Positions 23,229 through 34,619 of a DNA stretch of 64,000 nucleotides are shown here, in pieces; position 1 is the first letter of the stretch, and every line of letters begins with the position of its first letter. This DNA comes from Girardinichthys multiradiatus (Eukaryota > Chordata > Actinopteri > Cyprinodontiformes > Goodeidae), in contig NC_061817.1 in assembly GCF_021462225.1 (NCBI RefSeq), positions 5,801,327-5,865,326 on the forward strand, in the 5' to 3' direction. Made by a program: the position numbers and the translations under genes. The notes beneath the pieces are model-generated. The model ran no database searches. It saw only the letters and a program-made list of their open reading frames with translations, and had not been told where the DNA came from.

Positions 23229-24539
23229 TCATGTACATTTTTCCCATTTATCCATACAAATATCTTCTTGTAATCTGAGAATGAAGGTCATTCGCTCCAT
23301 CACATAAATTTCCCTAACAATATTCAGCCACTGTTTTAGCGATGGAGCTGTTATCTGACACCAATTCCTTGTTATGGCTTTTTTGCAAGCAATTAACAGA
23401 ATCTTAACCAAATACACATCTTCTCTCGCAACATATTTTTCCAGGTTTCCATGATACATTGTCTTAAAATCATTTGGTATCAAGTACCCACAAATACTTT
23501 CAACTATAACATTCACATTTCTCCAAAACAAGGTTAATTTTGGAAACGCCCAGAATATATGTGTATGATTTGCTTCTATATTTCCACACATTCTCCAGCA
23601 TGGAAGGTGAGACCTGGTTTGCTTACTCTTTATCTTTGGTGTAATGAAAAATTTAGTGAGATTTTTCCATCCAAACTCTTTCCAGAGTGTGGAGTTTGTT
23701 GTTGTGCCCTGATTTATACACATATCTCACCATTCTTCAGACGATATTTCCATTTTTATTTCTGTTTCCCAGTTATTTTTTATATATATGGTAGATGCTG
23801 GTGTATTTTCTCTTAATGTTTTATATAATGACGTTATTTCCTTGAAGTTAATTCCTTTATAGGTTTTAATCACACAGCTAACTAAACCATCTAATGTCTG
23901 AAAGTTTTGTATTTCTCCAAGCTAATAATCTCGGAGCTGCAAGTATCGAAAGAAGTCAGTGTTCTCCAGTTGATATTTATCTTTTAATTCTTCACAACTC
24001 CTAATTTTACCATCTTTAATTATAGTACAAATAGTTGTTATTCCTTTGTTTTCCCAGATTCTAAATCTGTGATAATTCCTTCCTGGTTCAAAATTATTAT
24101 CAAATGTGACCCAACGTAACAGCCTAACCCCCTTTCCCAGTCCATTTTGTTTTATCCTTTCAAACCAGATGTCCAGGGAATGAGAAGTTATTGGATCTAA
24201 TTGGTGTTGTTGTGCCTTCCTAAGTCTTTCATCCCCCAAAAATGTTTGGGGTGGAATACCGTCAACTATCATTTCATTGTCTTTCCACTTGGCACCATAA
24301 CTTTGGTCACACCATTTAATCACAGGTCGTAGTTGTGCTGCGTAGTAGTAGTCCCTCAAATGAGGACGTGCCACCCCACGCTCTTCCCTGAACAACTGCA
24401 GTGTTGAGTATTTTAGTCTTGGTCTCTTGCCATTCCAGATAAATCTGGAGATAATCTTGTCCCAGTATTTAAATCTTTCTGATGGAATCTTGACTGGAAG
24501 AGCCTGAAAGAGATATAATAATCGGGGAAGGATGTTCAT
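23229..24539 (-). pseudogene. L1 ORF2 C-terminal domains
   Basis: Two open pieces (24539-23922 and 23723-23229) continue the same ORF2. The first has 'FKYWDKIISRFIWNGKRPR', a conserved L1 post-RT segment. The second has the Cys/His cluster 'CWRMCGNIEANHTHIFW', like the C-terminal zinc-knuckle region of L1 ORF2. A stop at about 23922 and a frame change separate them. The natural stop is near 23229. Confidence 0.82.
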
Positions 24540-24638
24540 TTTTATAATTGAAACTCTTGAATTAAAACTTAATGTAAGAGCTGTTCATCTGTTAAAGTCC
24601 TGATGAATGTGAGAGTTAATAGTGTCATAATTGACCTT

Positions 24639-25751
24639 TTAAAGATTATTTAGTTTTTTAGTAATTGTTACTCCAAGATATTTAATGGATTTTAGTTCCC
24701 AATTTATTGCTAATTTAGTTCTGATATCTTTGGACGGAGCATAATTAAAAGACAAAACTTGAGTTGTGGTAACATTTATTTTATAACCGGAGTGTTGCGA
24801 AAAAGAATTTATAAGATTAAACAGAGAGATAAGATTTTGATCTGGGTTATTTAGATATATTATAATGTCATCTGCAAATAAGCTTATGATGTGTTCTTTT
24901 CCATTAATGTTAACTCCTCTCACCTCCTCACTCTCCTGCACGAATTGTGCTAGAGGTTCAATGTATAAAGCAAAGAGCAGAGGTGAAAGGCAACATCCCT
25001 GTCGAGTACCTTGCTCTAGCTTCATTTGCTTTGTTAGGTTACCATTTATTTTTATTCTCGCTATAGGGTTTAGATAAATGGATTTCACTGAATTTTCACT
25101 AAAGCCAAATCTTTTAAGGACTGCATACAGGAAGTTCCAATTTACAGTATCAAATGCTTTTTCAGCATCTAAGCTGACTAAATCAGCTCTATTTTTTTGG
25201 CTTTGTATTAAATTTACTACATTGAGAGTTCTCCTGATGCTGTCCTGAGTTGTACGATCTAAAATAAAACCTGTTTGATCTTCTTCAGTCAGGTGTGTCA
25301 TGATTTCCCCATATCGTTCAGCAATTATAGATGTGTATATTTTGTAATCCACATTAAGTACCGATATTGGCCTATAATTATTGCAGTCCTCGAAATCTTT
25401 CCCTTCCTTCGGGATTACCGTAATGATTGCCTCACTCCAGGAAATTGGGACCTGACCCACCTTATGTGTATAGTTGAGTGCTGGCAGCAATATGGGTATC
25501 AGGTCTTCTTTAAAGGTCCTGTACCATTCTACGACCCCTTCAGATTCTGATGCTATAGTTGTTAACAAGGTCTTAAGATATTGTTTATCACTCTCAGGTG
25601 GGATATAGACATTAATCAGTGTAACTGTTTCATTTTCTAATTTCCCTTTTACAATTACATATTGTCCCTCATTATCTGTAGTTTCCTTGGTACATTCAAA
25701 GTTCACAGAATTTTTAAAAGACAAATTGTCAGCCAAGCGACTGGGATGCAA
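24639..25751 (-). pseudogene. L1 ORF2 piece: endonuclease remnant fused to reverse transcriptase
   Basis: It has 370 open codons. Residues 1-65 match an L1 endonuclease segment ('GQYVIVKGKLENETVTLINV'). From about residue 68 the frame is already at the pre-RT region 'EWYRTFKEDLIPILLPALN'. RT motifs follow: 'PKEGKDFEDCNNYRPIS', 'LVSLDAEKAFDTVNWNFL', 'GTRQGCCLSPLLFAL', and the catalytic 'LFADDIIIYL' near residue 290 (about 24880). Roughly a third of a normal ORF2 is missing at the fusion point near 25540-25560. The frame stayed open, which may be recent or chance. Confidence 0.85.
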
Positions 25752-25799
25752 ATCTTGAATGTTGTTAGAACCTAAAAGGAAATGCTTGAGATTCTCTTA

Positions 25800-26435
25800 G
25801 TATGAAACAAGGCAACTGCATGTCATTCAGACATTTATGATAACGAACCATCCTGTGACCAAAGTCGTCAAGGCTATTTCCTTTTAACCATCCAGAACAT
25901 GCTAACTGAATTTTCTTTCAGACTGTCTTGGGTCAGATGCATTTTACTGTATTTCAATATCAACTTCAAGGGACATTATATTATTAAAAGCTTATTTTGT
26001 ATAAATGCATCATTTCAAACAAAATCTGCAAATGTGTAAATCAGTACATTTAATGTCTATCCTAAAACATTTGCCTAAAGAGCTCAAAGAACAATAACAG
26101 CATCAAAGTTATTTAGTCTGTTGGTCATTGTTGCTTCACATTTGCTACAGTTTTGGTTCTAAAAGATGTGTTGTTGTTTGTATATTTATTCTTCAAATAT
26201 TAGATGTAGCTGTAATCATTCTCATTTATGCAACAAAAGAAAAAAAGGGGATTTGATTATGAAGGCTTTCAAATTAAACAGTATTAATAAGTTGTGAAAC
26301 TTTCATTAACTTCATAGGAAATTCCGCATTAAAAACCAAATGTAAAAGTTTAAGAAGAAAAAGGTTGTTAGTGAAAAGACTTTAATAAACAAAAAGTAAA
26401 CATTTCAAATGACACCAGTCTGCAATTAAAATACA
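25800..26435. other. no recognisable feature
   Basis: AT-rich DNA without ORFs of note. Confidence 0.45.
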
Positions 26436-26439
26436 TTGT

Positions 26440-26640
26440 TACAATTTAAAAGAAATGGAAACAAAGGGCAGCAGTTAAAACCAAAATGGTCAGATGTGTC
26501 CAAAGGAGAAAAATACAGTGAATCTTACAAATAAAAACCTAAAAGAGTGGAATGCATTTATATTCAGCCCTCTCTAGCCTTATACCCCTAAATCCTTCTA
26601 GTGGAATTTAGTTTGAACTGTCATGTCCAAAACAAAGTCT
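26440..26640. mobile_element. Tc1-like 5' non-coding fragment
   Basis: 'gagtggaatgcatttatattcagccc' (26545-26570) followed by 'cttatacccctaaat' resembles the untranslated 5' zone of the Tc1 family at 540-1106. It is short and without TIR. Confidence 0.4.
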
Positions 26641-27955
26641 GTTTAACTTTTCAAATCATGCTTGTGTTCTTTAGACATTTGACTGTTAACTAATTTCTGC
26701 TGTGGTCTTTCCAGAACTGCATGTTTCTGACTAGAAATTATGAGCTCAAATAACCTGTTTTTAGGTCAAGTTTCTTTTCTTCATCTGATTTACCCCAACC
26801 AACTCATCCCTCACCCCCCACCACACCCCACTAGTCACATCAGCTGGCTTGCTTCCTTGAGCTTTAGTCTTTTTCTGTTCTTGTAGCGTATGTATTGGCT
26901 TTTTTGTTTGCACTTGCCTCTTCATGTTAAGACATTTTCCTTACAAAGAGTTCTGAAGAAAATACTTTATTTGGTAACTTGTAGTCTTGACATTTTTTTA
27001 TTAAAGCAGATTTTAACTTCACAGTCTCTTGTCTAAATACTTAGAACACAATTGGTTCTATTTTTATTTTGTTTTTGCTGTGGATTTTAGCTATACCTGC
27101 TGTGCCCCCTAAATTTATCATATGCGAAGAAATAGAAAGAGAAATAACGATTTCTTATTGTTTTTATTCTGCCATTTTATTCAAAACATTCATCATGTAA
27201 AATATATACATATTTATTTAATTTAAAGATACTCTTTGGCATGTTTTAACAACAAAAAGATCCAGAAGGTGGACTATGACTGAAAAAAATGCATCCAATA
27301 TTTCTCTGTGCAACTTTAGATAGCATTCACTGCTGGGACACCATAATTATGCAATTATGTATGTACAGTTTGAAAACTAGTTTGAAATTAACAAATTTAT
27401 TTAGGTCTCATTAAGCTGTTAAACTTAGATTTTTGCTGCTTTTTCAAATCTACCTGAATAAAATGTCTGCATATTGTTGCACCACTTTCATTGTTAAATG
27501 TCAGTTTTTTATTTTTTTTTATCAGTGCTCCATATTGGTCCCTTTTGGCCTAAATAAGCTTTAAGTAATTAATTAAAACATAAGAAAATCCAGGATGACA
27601 ATAGTTTAGGAATATAACTAATCAGTAATACATTTAAATATTTTTTGAAAAAAATCGACATAGTTTGGGGAATTTTGTATGCACCAATAAAAAGGGAATT
27701 TACATTTTTTCGAAGCTGAATGTAGGAGAAGGCCCGCAGTGCGTGGTTTTCCTCTGCGACCTGAGTGAAATTTGGGCTTTCATCTGAAAAAATCGCGAGT
27801 TTTGAGTTTTTCTATAGGAGCGATGTTTGTTGCAGTTATCCCACTCAGTGTCGGGCCACAGACGGACGCTTAGTGTGTGTTTGTGTGTGTGTGCAATTAC
27901 ATAGCTCCTAACATCACAAACATGTTTTATTTTGTTCCACATGACGATTACTGAT
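26641..27955. other. no recognisable feature
   Basis: AT-rich DNA with a short (TG)n at 27875-27893. There is no gene evidence. It could hold upstream regulatory DNA for dlx4, but nothing in the sequence proves that. Confidence 0.4.
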
Positions 27956-27961
27956 TCAAAA

Positions 27962-28332
27962 CAGTCAGTCAGTCAGTCATTTTCTACCGCTTATTCCATA
28001 GTGGGTCGCGGGGGAGCTGGTGCCTATCTCCAGCAGTCTATGGGCGAGAGGCGGGGTACACCCTGGACAGATCGCCAGTCCATCGCAGGGCAACACACAA
28101 ACAACCATGCACACACTCATTCATACACTTAAGGTCAATTTAGAGTTACCAATTAACCTAACAGGCATGTCTTTGGACTGTGGGAGGAAGCCGGAGTACC
28201 CGGTGAGAACCCACGCATGCACGGGGAGAACATGCAAACTCCATGCAGAAAGACCCCAGGCTGAGAATCGAACCCAGGACCTTCTTGCTGCAAGGCAACA
28301 GTGCTACCAACTGCGCCACCGTGCAGCCCAGT
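27962..28332 (-). mobile_element. tRNA-headed SINE-like repeat, full length
   Basis: Read on the minus strand, it starts at 28332 with a tRNA-like head. The A box is GGCGCAGTTGGTAGC and the B box GGTTCGATTC, which would give an internal pol III promoter. The body includes 'ctccggcttcctcccacag', and it ends in a (TGAC)n tail at 27962-27980. Related copies are at 44321-44695, 47425-47570 and 63105-63210. Confidence 0.75.
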
Positions 28333-28408
28333 TTCTACCTAAATGTGAAATGAATGTACGTCTTATGTTATTTTATTACATTTATGTGAGAAATCTTATA
28401 TTTTTATT

Positions 28409-28441
28409 ATTTCTAATGGGTTATAAAAACCCATTAGAAAT
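28409..28441. repeat. perfect 14-bp stem hairpin upstream of dlx4
   Basis: ATTTCTAATGGGTT (28409-28422) pairs exactly with AACCCATTAGAAAT (28428-28441) over a 5-nt loop. It lies about 0.8 kb before the dlx4 start codon and contains TAAT core words. Role unknown. Confidence 0.8.
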
Positions 28442-28751
28442 TATACCCGTTAAAATTGTTTTTCTTTTTTATTGTTTAAATCTTTTAAAAAAGAAATTGC
28501 GAGATAAGCAATATGCCAGAGATGTAATACAGATGCGCCATTTTCATTTAGTTAATTACTGATATATTTACTGCTTCAGTCAAGCTGCTGTCGACTGTGG
28601 CCTGATCCTTGCATCAGTTTCTTGACATTCGCCGAGTCGGTGCAGGTTATTCGGTCTCAGTGCTCGGAGCGCTATATCGGTGCGGCTTTTGATTTGTTCT
28701 CTCCGGTGACGCGCTGCAACCAATCAGTGCAGTGCATATGTGCGCTTGTAG

Positions 28752-28790
28752 GATGTGTGTGTATATGTGTGTGTGTTTGTGTGTGTGTTG
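28752..28790. repeat. (TG)n microsatellite, interrupted
   Basis: TG repeats with TA and TT interruptions, about 460 bp upstream of the dlx4 ATG. Confidence 0.9.
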
Positions 28791-29164
28791 CGGACAGTGG
28801 CCTGTAATGAAGAAGAGGATCGACGTCTTCTGCGCTGCTTCAGTCCGTTTTACAACGCCGAACGAAACGAACGTCAGTGTGTTAAAGTTAGATGGTTATT
28901 TTTTACCAGCAGGAAGAGGTAGAAAGGATTGCTGGGAGCTCCTTTTCTGACCGTCTACTTCAGGTTGTTTGGATCGAACTTTTATTTGCATGACTCTGCT
29001 TGACTGGATTTAATGGCTTTTCAACGCAAAGGTTATTGAAGCCCTCAGCTGGGATGTAGCGGAAGACAGACCCGCTAAAAGCCACCGCTGTAACCCCCTT
29101 CTCCTCTAGGCTTCTTGGTTCCTGTCTTCGTTAAAAACATTTCGGCTGATAAAAGTCTGCTGAC

Positions 29165-29171
29165 TATTTAA
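29165..29171 (+). promoter_or_regulatory. possible TATA-like box of dlx4
   Basis: TATTTAA lies 81-87 bp before the ATG in locally GC-richer DNA. If used, the 5' UTR would be only about 55 bp. Spacing is plausible but there is no transcript evidence, so the start site could lie further upstream. Confidence 0.25.
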
Positions 29172-29189
29172 GCGTTGGTGGGCCGTTTT

Positions 29190-29213
29190 ATGATGACTCC
29201 CGCCTGGAGGTAG
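29190..29213 (+). promoter_or_regulatory. possible upstream ORF in the dlx4 5' leader
   Basis: ATGATGACTCCCGCCTGG then AGG TAG: a 7-codon frame that ends 38 bp before the dlx4 start. It matters only if transcription starts upstream of 29190. Confidence 0.3.
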
Positions 29214-29251
29214 TTTTTTTTCGCACCACATCACTGCCCCTGACATTAGCG

Positions 29252-29576
29252 ATGACTATGAGCTCTTTATCGGACGCATTAGTCTCGGCTGACCCGTCAA
29301 AGTCGGCGTTTTTGGAGTTTGGCGGCCACGGCTACCCCGGACATCAGCAGCCGTCCTCGGGCCTGGCCCACAATCATTACCCGGTCCACGGTCTGCACGC
29401 CGTCGGGGGGCCCGCGCAGCACGACGGGCCTTTCTCGGCCGGAGCATCTTCGTACGGCCGCTCGCTGGGCTACTCGCCGTACCACGCTCCTGTGAGCGCG
29501 CACCATCCCGGTTACCTGTCCTACCAGCACGGGGGTCACAGCGGCGCGCTTGGCCATACGAGACTAGAAGACACTG
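29252..29576 (+). CDS. dlx4: dlx4 homeobox gene, exon 1
   Basis: It encodes residues 1-108 plus one base of codon 109. The start MTMSSLSDALVSADPSKSAF shows the Dlx N-terminal pattern 'SKSAFxEF'. It goes on with His/Gly/Tyr-rich sequence including 'HYPVHGLH' and 'SYGRSLGYSPY', then 'GHTRLEDT'. This low-complexity activation region is typical of Dlx1/4/6-group proteins. The ATG at 29252 is chosen because it aligns with the family start and no other in-frame ATG except the internal MTM lies near. The donor is ACTG|GTAAGT at 29577. The exon is clearly GC-richer than its surroundings. Dlx proteins are nuclear transcription factors of branchial arches, placodes, fins and forebrain. Confidence 0.96.
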
Positions 29577-29673
29577 GTAAGTTTTATAGCTATATAGCCT
29601 ATGTGAATATATTTATGAACATTTAAATATAATTAAAAACTTACCGCATTAACCTATGTATGCAATAATGTAA

Positions 29674-29680
<7 letters not shown>

Positions 29681-29705
<25 letters not shown>

Positions 29706-29726
29706 AGCTATAGATATAGATATATT
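29681..29726. repeat. (TA)n microsatellite
   Basis: About 12 TA units then a TAGATA variation, 105 bp into intron 1. Confidence 0.93.
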
Positions 29727-31906
29727 TATTCGTGTCTTAAAGCCTGCATTACTTTCAGCTAATGTGTCGATGCGACAGACAGACAGACCACAGGACCACC
29801 ATAAGATCAAAAATAATGACAGGATAATAATAATGAGAGGGGAAATTAACCTATAAAAGGCTAGAGAGTCTAGTCTGAATACCATGAAAACAAGCCGCAG
29901 TGGAGCCCAATAATTGGATCCACACCGTGGATTCCACACACAGGTCGGCCACAGCACCGTGTTTAGTGTGCTTTAGGGTGGACAGAAGCTCTCCACACCG
30001 GCCATGCGGTCTCCCGCAGCGGGCCTCGTATACCTCAATCATCATTTAAGCCATCATCTTCTTCACGCTGTTCGGCAGGGCCTGCTGTGTGCAGCGTTCA
30101 TTGGATTTAAATTGAAAATGTCAGCATCTTGAAAACAAATTAATATTAGTTGTTTTTTTAAATTTATTATTAATTACAGTTAGTCCATGTGCAGCTGGTA
30201 TCTGACATGTTTATAGCTTACATAATAAGTAGGCCACAACCCCTCCAGCAAAATTCCGCTGAATAGACTTTAAAAGAGAAGATCAGAAAATCTGGTAGAC
30301 AATGAAAAGAAAAGAAAAAAAAGAGCTCTTCATAAAGACATCCATTGTTGTCTAGATGTGATTGAGACTTAGTTTGGGTTGATCAAATGGGCTCAACAAG
30401 CCTGATTTGCATTGACTTTATCTCAGATGTGAATCTATATGCTAAACATGTCTCCTGTCCTAAAGAAAGACAAGGACTGGTCAACCTAAAAGTCATGAAT
30501 AGATATCCATTCAGCATTTATAGGGAACGATTAGAAAATAATACTGCATTTGATAATACTGTATTTTGTTAAATGGCTCAAGTCGAAATTTTAAAATAAA
30601 ATGAAACACAATGTTTAAAAATTCACGTTTTGACATGATATTTAAGTGGCAAAACAGTATATTAGAGTAATCCCTTTACAGCAGACTGGAGAGGCTGTTT
30701 TTTGTTGAGCAAGTTGCAGTTAGAAAGATACTAATTATCATAATAATAATAATACATGTGTTTAAACATTTAAATATATTGATTTAATTTATCATTTTCG
30801 GCATGGACTCATCTACAGATCTTACTTTGTCACTTTGAAAATTTAAAAGTAACTAGAAATCCAAGGATATCAGGAACAATTGTTGAGATGTTTTCAGGAG
30901 TAATAGAAATATTTACACCTGATTTGAAAGTATCAGAATTTAACAAGATTTTGTACATTTGCAAGCCATTTTCGAGTAAGAACGCATGTCTGCCCCAAAA
31001 TTATTTGAGGCTTTCCATAAAAGCTTCTTCCTAAAAGTCTTTCATGGATCTCTTAAAAGCATACAATAATCAGTGTAACACAAATTTGAATGGATGTTTT
31101 CTTTAAAAAAAAAAAAAAGAAAAGAAAAGAATTATACACATATATACACAAATATAATACTACATGATGGCATCTTTTTGGTGTGTTTATAGTGCCTGCA
31201 TGGTCTGTTCAGTATTTTATTCTTGTGTTTTGCTCAAAGCACCAAGACAATGGACATCTTTAACATTTACTATTATTTGTGATCAGTCAGGTCTGTGGAA
31301 TCCCGAAACAAAATCTCTAAAAATATTAAAAAGTTTATAATCTAAATGATAATTATCTGCTTCTTCTAAACAAAAAGATTTGTTGAAGATTTTCCAAGCC
31401 CTCTCTTTGTTTCCAGGTATTCTGCAGGGTAGTTCTGCCCATCGGTGCACTGCTGTCTCTTCAGGTTCAATGAGCTCAATTACTGAACCTGAACTCCTTT
31501 TGGGGCCTTGGCTCGTCCACAGACGTTCTCTGTCGCTACTGCAGGCATACAGTTCATGTCATTACAAAAGTGAATGTGGGAAAACATATTCAGGATGTAA
31601 CTTTTTTAAGAGAAACAAAAAGAAAAGAAAAGAATATTATAAAAGCCCTTTCAGTTGAGCTATATGTACAATGTGAATACTTGTAGAGTACAAAGATTTT
31701 AGGAAGATTTGCAGGACTCATCATACATAAACTGTCATAAAAATATCTATTTTAAACTATGTTACAATGATATATTATAGAGCAGCCTGGGTTTGAATCA
31801 ACACTACTGTGTGACACAAAGAGAGGGTTAAAGTACTGTCTGGACCAACATTACAAGATAGCAAAGAATTTTTTCCCCCCTGTGGTCAGATCAAAATAAT
31901 AAATAT

Positions 31907-32388
31907 TATGGGTGCACCGATCGATCGATCAATCTGCCCTGATTTTGTTAATTTTGGGTGACCGATGATCGGCCAATAATTACAAGTAAAACTGATCTTA
32001 TCTACCTCCACAAAGGTCTGCAAAAAAGACACTGTCCCCTTTTGCTCTGCCGTAAGAGAGGGCTGACTGACAGACCCGCCCACCAAGTCACGTGTGCAGT
32101 TAACAATAGTCACCCCACTGCTGTCAACTTAGCAACTTTGTCGCTATATTTATTTTCAAAAACTAACTAGCGACAAATCTAGTGACTTTCATGAGCAGTT
32201 AAAACAAGTTCAATGTTTTTGTTTTTTTTAAATAAGATTGGAACATTGTTGGTGTATTGTGATCTTATAACACCTAACAGTGTGAATTATTTTTTTTAAA
32301 AAGTCAGTATCGGCCAAAATCTGAATCGGCATGTCAGTCTTTTTAAAGATCTGTGATCGGCCAGAAAACTGCAATCGGTCCACCTCTA
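31907..32388. mobile_element. hAT-like non-autonomous element in dlx4 intron 1
   Basis: The left end is TATGGGTGCACCGATCGATC and the right end, complemented, TAGAGGTGGACCGATTGC. They share the GGTGNACCGAT core seen in fish hAT elements. The flanks ATAAATAT (31899-31906) and ATAAATAC (32389-32396) match at 7 of 8 bases, as an 8-bp hAT duplication would. It has no transposase; it is 482 bp. Confidence 0.72.
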
Positions 32389-32470
32389 ATAAATACAATT
32401 AAATGTCAGTAAGAATATGATGATTAAGGTAGGATGTATGTTTATAAAATAAAGCAATATAGTGCGTGAT

Positions 32471-33223
32471 TAGGCATGGGCTGGTTTAAGAACATCACAG
32501 AATAGAAATACCTTGGTTTCAGGGGATTACTGTATATCATGATCTAACTGAAAGCAACAATTGTTCCTACTATGGATACAATTATATACTAAATACTACA
32601 GTTGTGATAACATTATCTGTAATATATATCTTGTTCCTTTGAAAATGATACACAAAGAGAGTATAGAATCAAAACTTGCTAAATGTTTTAGTTTTTTTGA
32701 GTGCTTTTTGCTAGAGGAATATACTTGTTTTCATTCTGCTCTTTATAGAGTAACACTTGAAGTCCGACAAGCTCTAGCTGTTTATTTAGGGAAAATATTA
32801 GCTGAGGTACAGCCTGCAGTTGGCTACTTAACAGTCACCCAGTCCGTAGCTTTCCAACTGCAATTTTTAAATCTGCATTACCCTAATAACAGTGATCGGT
32901 GGCAGTGATCTTTTAGTTCTCCCAGCATGACTCTGTTTTTCATGAGCAAAAAATATTCACACACAGTTGAATTCATCTTTACGTATTGCAAGGGCTAAAT
33001 GTAGTAGCATTCTTCTAATCAGCTAACTGGAGGTTAGGAGGCGTTGCAGCGCAGCATTATTTAAAGTTTCATGTAGCTAGAGAAAACATGAGTCACTCTA
33101 GCACTTTTTCTCACACATCATTGAAAGGATTTTGAACTCTAGAAACAATATGCCAAAATAGGGGTTGTTGAAACCATAACTTTTTAAAGCCTTGGTTTAT
33201 CTTCAAAAACCAACTCATGCTTA
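32471..33223. mobile_element. TIR-bounded non-autonomous repeat, copy 1 (dlx4 intron 1)
   Basis: The ends TAGGCATGGGCTGGTTT and, complemented, TAAGCATGAGTTGGTTT are imperfect inverted repeats. The centre (32690-32930) aligns with 34870-35060 in intron 2. It covers a 115-codon open frame at 32561-32908 with no domain, which I regard as chance. No clear target duplication remains. Confidence 0.5.
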
Positions 33224-33762
33224 TCAATGTTTGATAAATAGAACAGATACCGGCAAAAATATAGAACAACAGAATGTTTTAAAGGGGAACATATTGAGTG
33301 TAAGAAGGTCCGACATCCTTCTAACACAAACCGACACAAAGGTTTTAGATATTTTCATCAGCGAGTACATTTAAGACTTTGAATTTTAGTTGCAAAATTC
33401 GAGAATACATTTTTGGGCAGGGAATATAGCAACAATATGTTAAACTAATGTCCATTAACATCTTCTAAATCACTTTGGACACTTGTGTGTGGGAGGTAAA
33501 TGTTTGTTGGTTTAGTGTATTTTTAATATTGTTAGACCAATTTCAATTTAATAATTTTTTGTTTGGGGAATTAGAGAGCATATATTGAATTTCCTAACAC
33601 TCCAAATGGTGAAATGTTCAGCTTTCTATATTGCACCATTGTGTTTTAACTAACTTTCTTTGTGCATTTGCGTCATAAAACTGCTTGATGCAAAACTAGT
33701 TGTAGTTCTCTTCTGAAGTGACCTATATCAAGCAAATTGTTCTCTTCCCTCTCTGGCTTTAG

Positions 33763-33959
33763 AACATGAAAAGCCCACAGCGGTGATAGAGAACGGGGAG
33801 GTGAGGCTGAATGGGAAGGGGAAGAAGATAAGAAAGCCTCGGACCATCTACTCCAGTTTGCAGCTCCAGGTGCTCAACCAGCGCTTCCAGCAGACGCAGT
33901 ACCTCGCCTTGCCCGAGAGGGCCGACCTTGCAGCTAAACTAGGCCTGACACAGACCCAG
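33763..33959 (+). CDS. dlx4: dlx4 homeobox gene, exon 2
   Basis: 197 bp joining in frame to exon 1 (G|AA gives Glu109) and ending in phase 0 at CAG|GTAAAC. It encodes '[20 protein letters not shown]' then homeodomain positions 1-44 (residues 131-174), beginning [14 protein letters not shown]. The 'LNQRFQ' and '[11 protein letters not shown]' stretches fit Dlx4 better than Dlx1, 2, 3, 5 or 6. The acceptor is CTCTGGCTTTAG at 33751-33762. Reading on past the donor gives 13 more codons and a stop; this would remove recognition helix 3. Confidence 0.97.
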
Positions 33960-34619
33960 GTAAACATCGAACATACAGGGATGAAGGTGCAAAACAAGTA
34001 AACTATTTGTGCCTATTTATATTAGCTATTTTATTGTTTTTCAAAGAAGCACAGGAAAGGAATAATAAACCTTCCAGTGACTTCCAACATAAAGAAGAAA
34101 CGTATTTGTATAGAACAGCTGTGACGTGTGAGAAGATTCCCAGTCACCCATATAAGAAAAAAAAAAAAAATACAAAAGTGAATTGAGATCTCCTGTATGA
34201 GCCTAAATCAATTACATCTTTAATTGTTTCCTTTGTTCACAGTTGAAGCAAATCAAACGCCTAAACGGGCAGCGGTACATTCCTCCACAGGTTCTTCCAC
34301 CTGGATATAGATACTGATAATTACTTACATTAATGTAAATGTTATGGGACGTTCCTATCCTAGCATAGACAAAGTTAGAACTTAGCACAAAGTCCATTTG
34401 TTTTATCAGTTATTTGTTTTAAAAAATGCTTTGCACTGAATCATTGAACTATGTTGACTTAGACTCCAGGTAACCTTGGATAAATTTTTTATTAGATATT
34501 TTATATATGTTAGAACAATCGGTATGGAAAACTGTAATTTAATTTTTCTCCTAATATACATTTGTCATACAAACCTTTGTATTCAGGCATTACTGTCCTT
34601 TATGTTTGATTTTCTGCTA

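Larger units (their letters stand above)
23200..25790 (-). mobile_element. L1-clade LINE ORF2, decayed
   Basis: The minus strand runs from an endonuclease remnant (25751) through reverse transcriptase to a C-terminal Cys-rich domain (23229). Type and order fit the fish L1/Tx1 group. A deletion joins endonuclease to RT, and stops break the C-terminal half. The 5' end of the element (ORF1 and most of the endonuclease) is missing at about 25790. Confidence 0.88.
29577..33762 (+). other. dlx4: dlx4 intron 1
   Basis: It is 4186 bp, starts GTAAGT and ends CTTTAG. It holds a (TA)n run (29681-29705), an hAT-like short element (31907-32388) and a TIR repeat (32471-33223). I saw no other exon in 29730-31900, which is AT-rich. 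Confidence 0.92.

Noticed and set aside
28020..28562. 180-codon + strand frame upstream of dlx4
   Set aside because: It is antisense translation of the SINE-like repeat; a similar frame occurs in the copy at 44073-44639.
32561..32908. 115-codon frame in dlx4 intron 1
   Set aside because: It lies in a repeat that has a second, non-open copy in intron 2; no domain.
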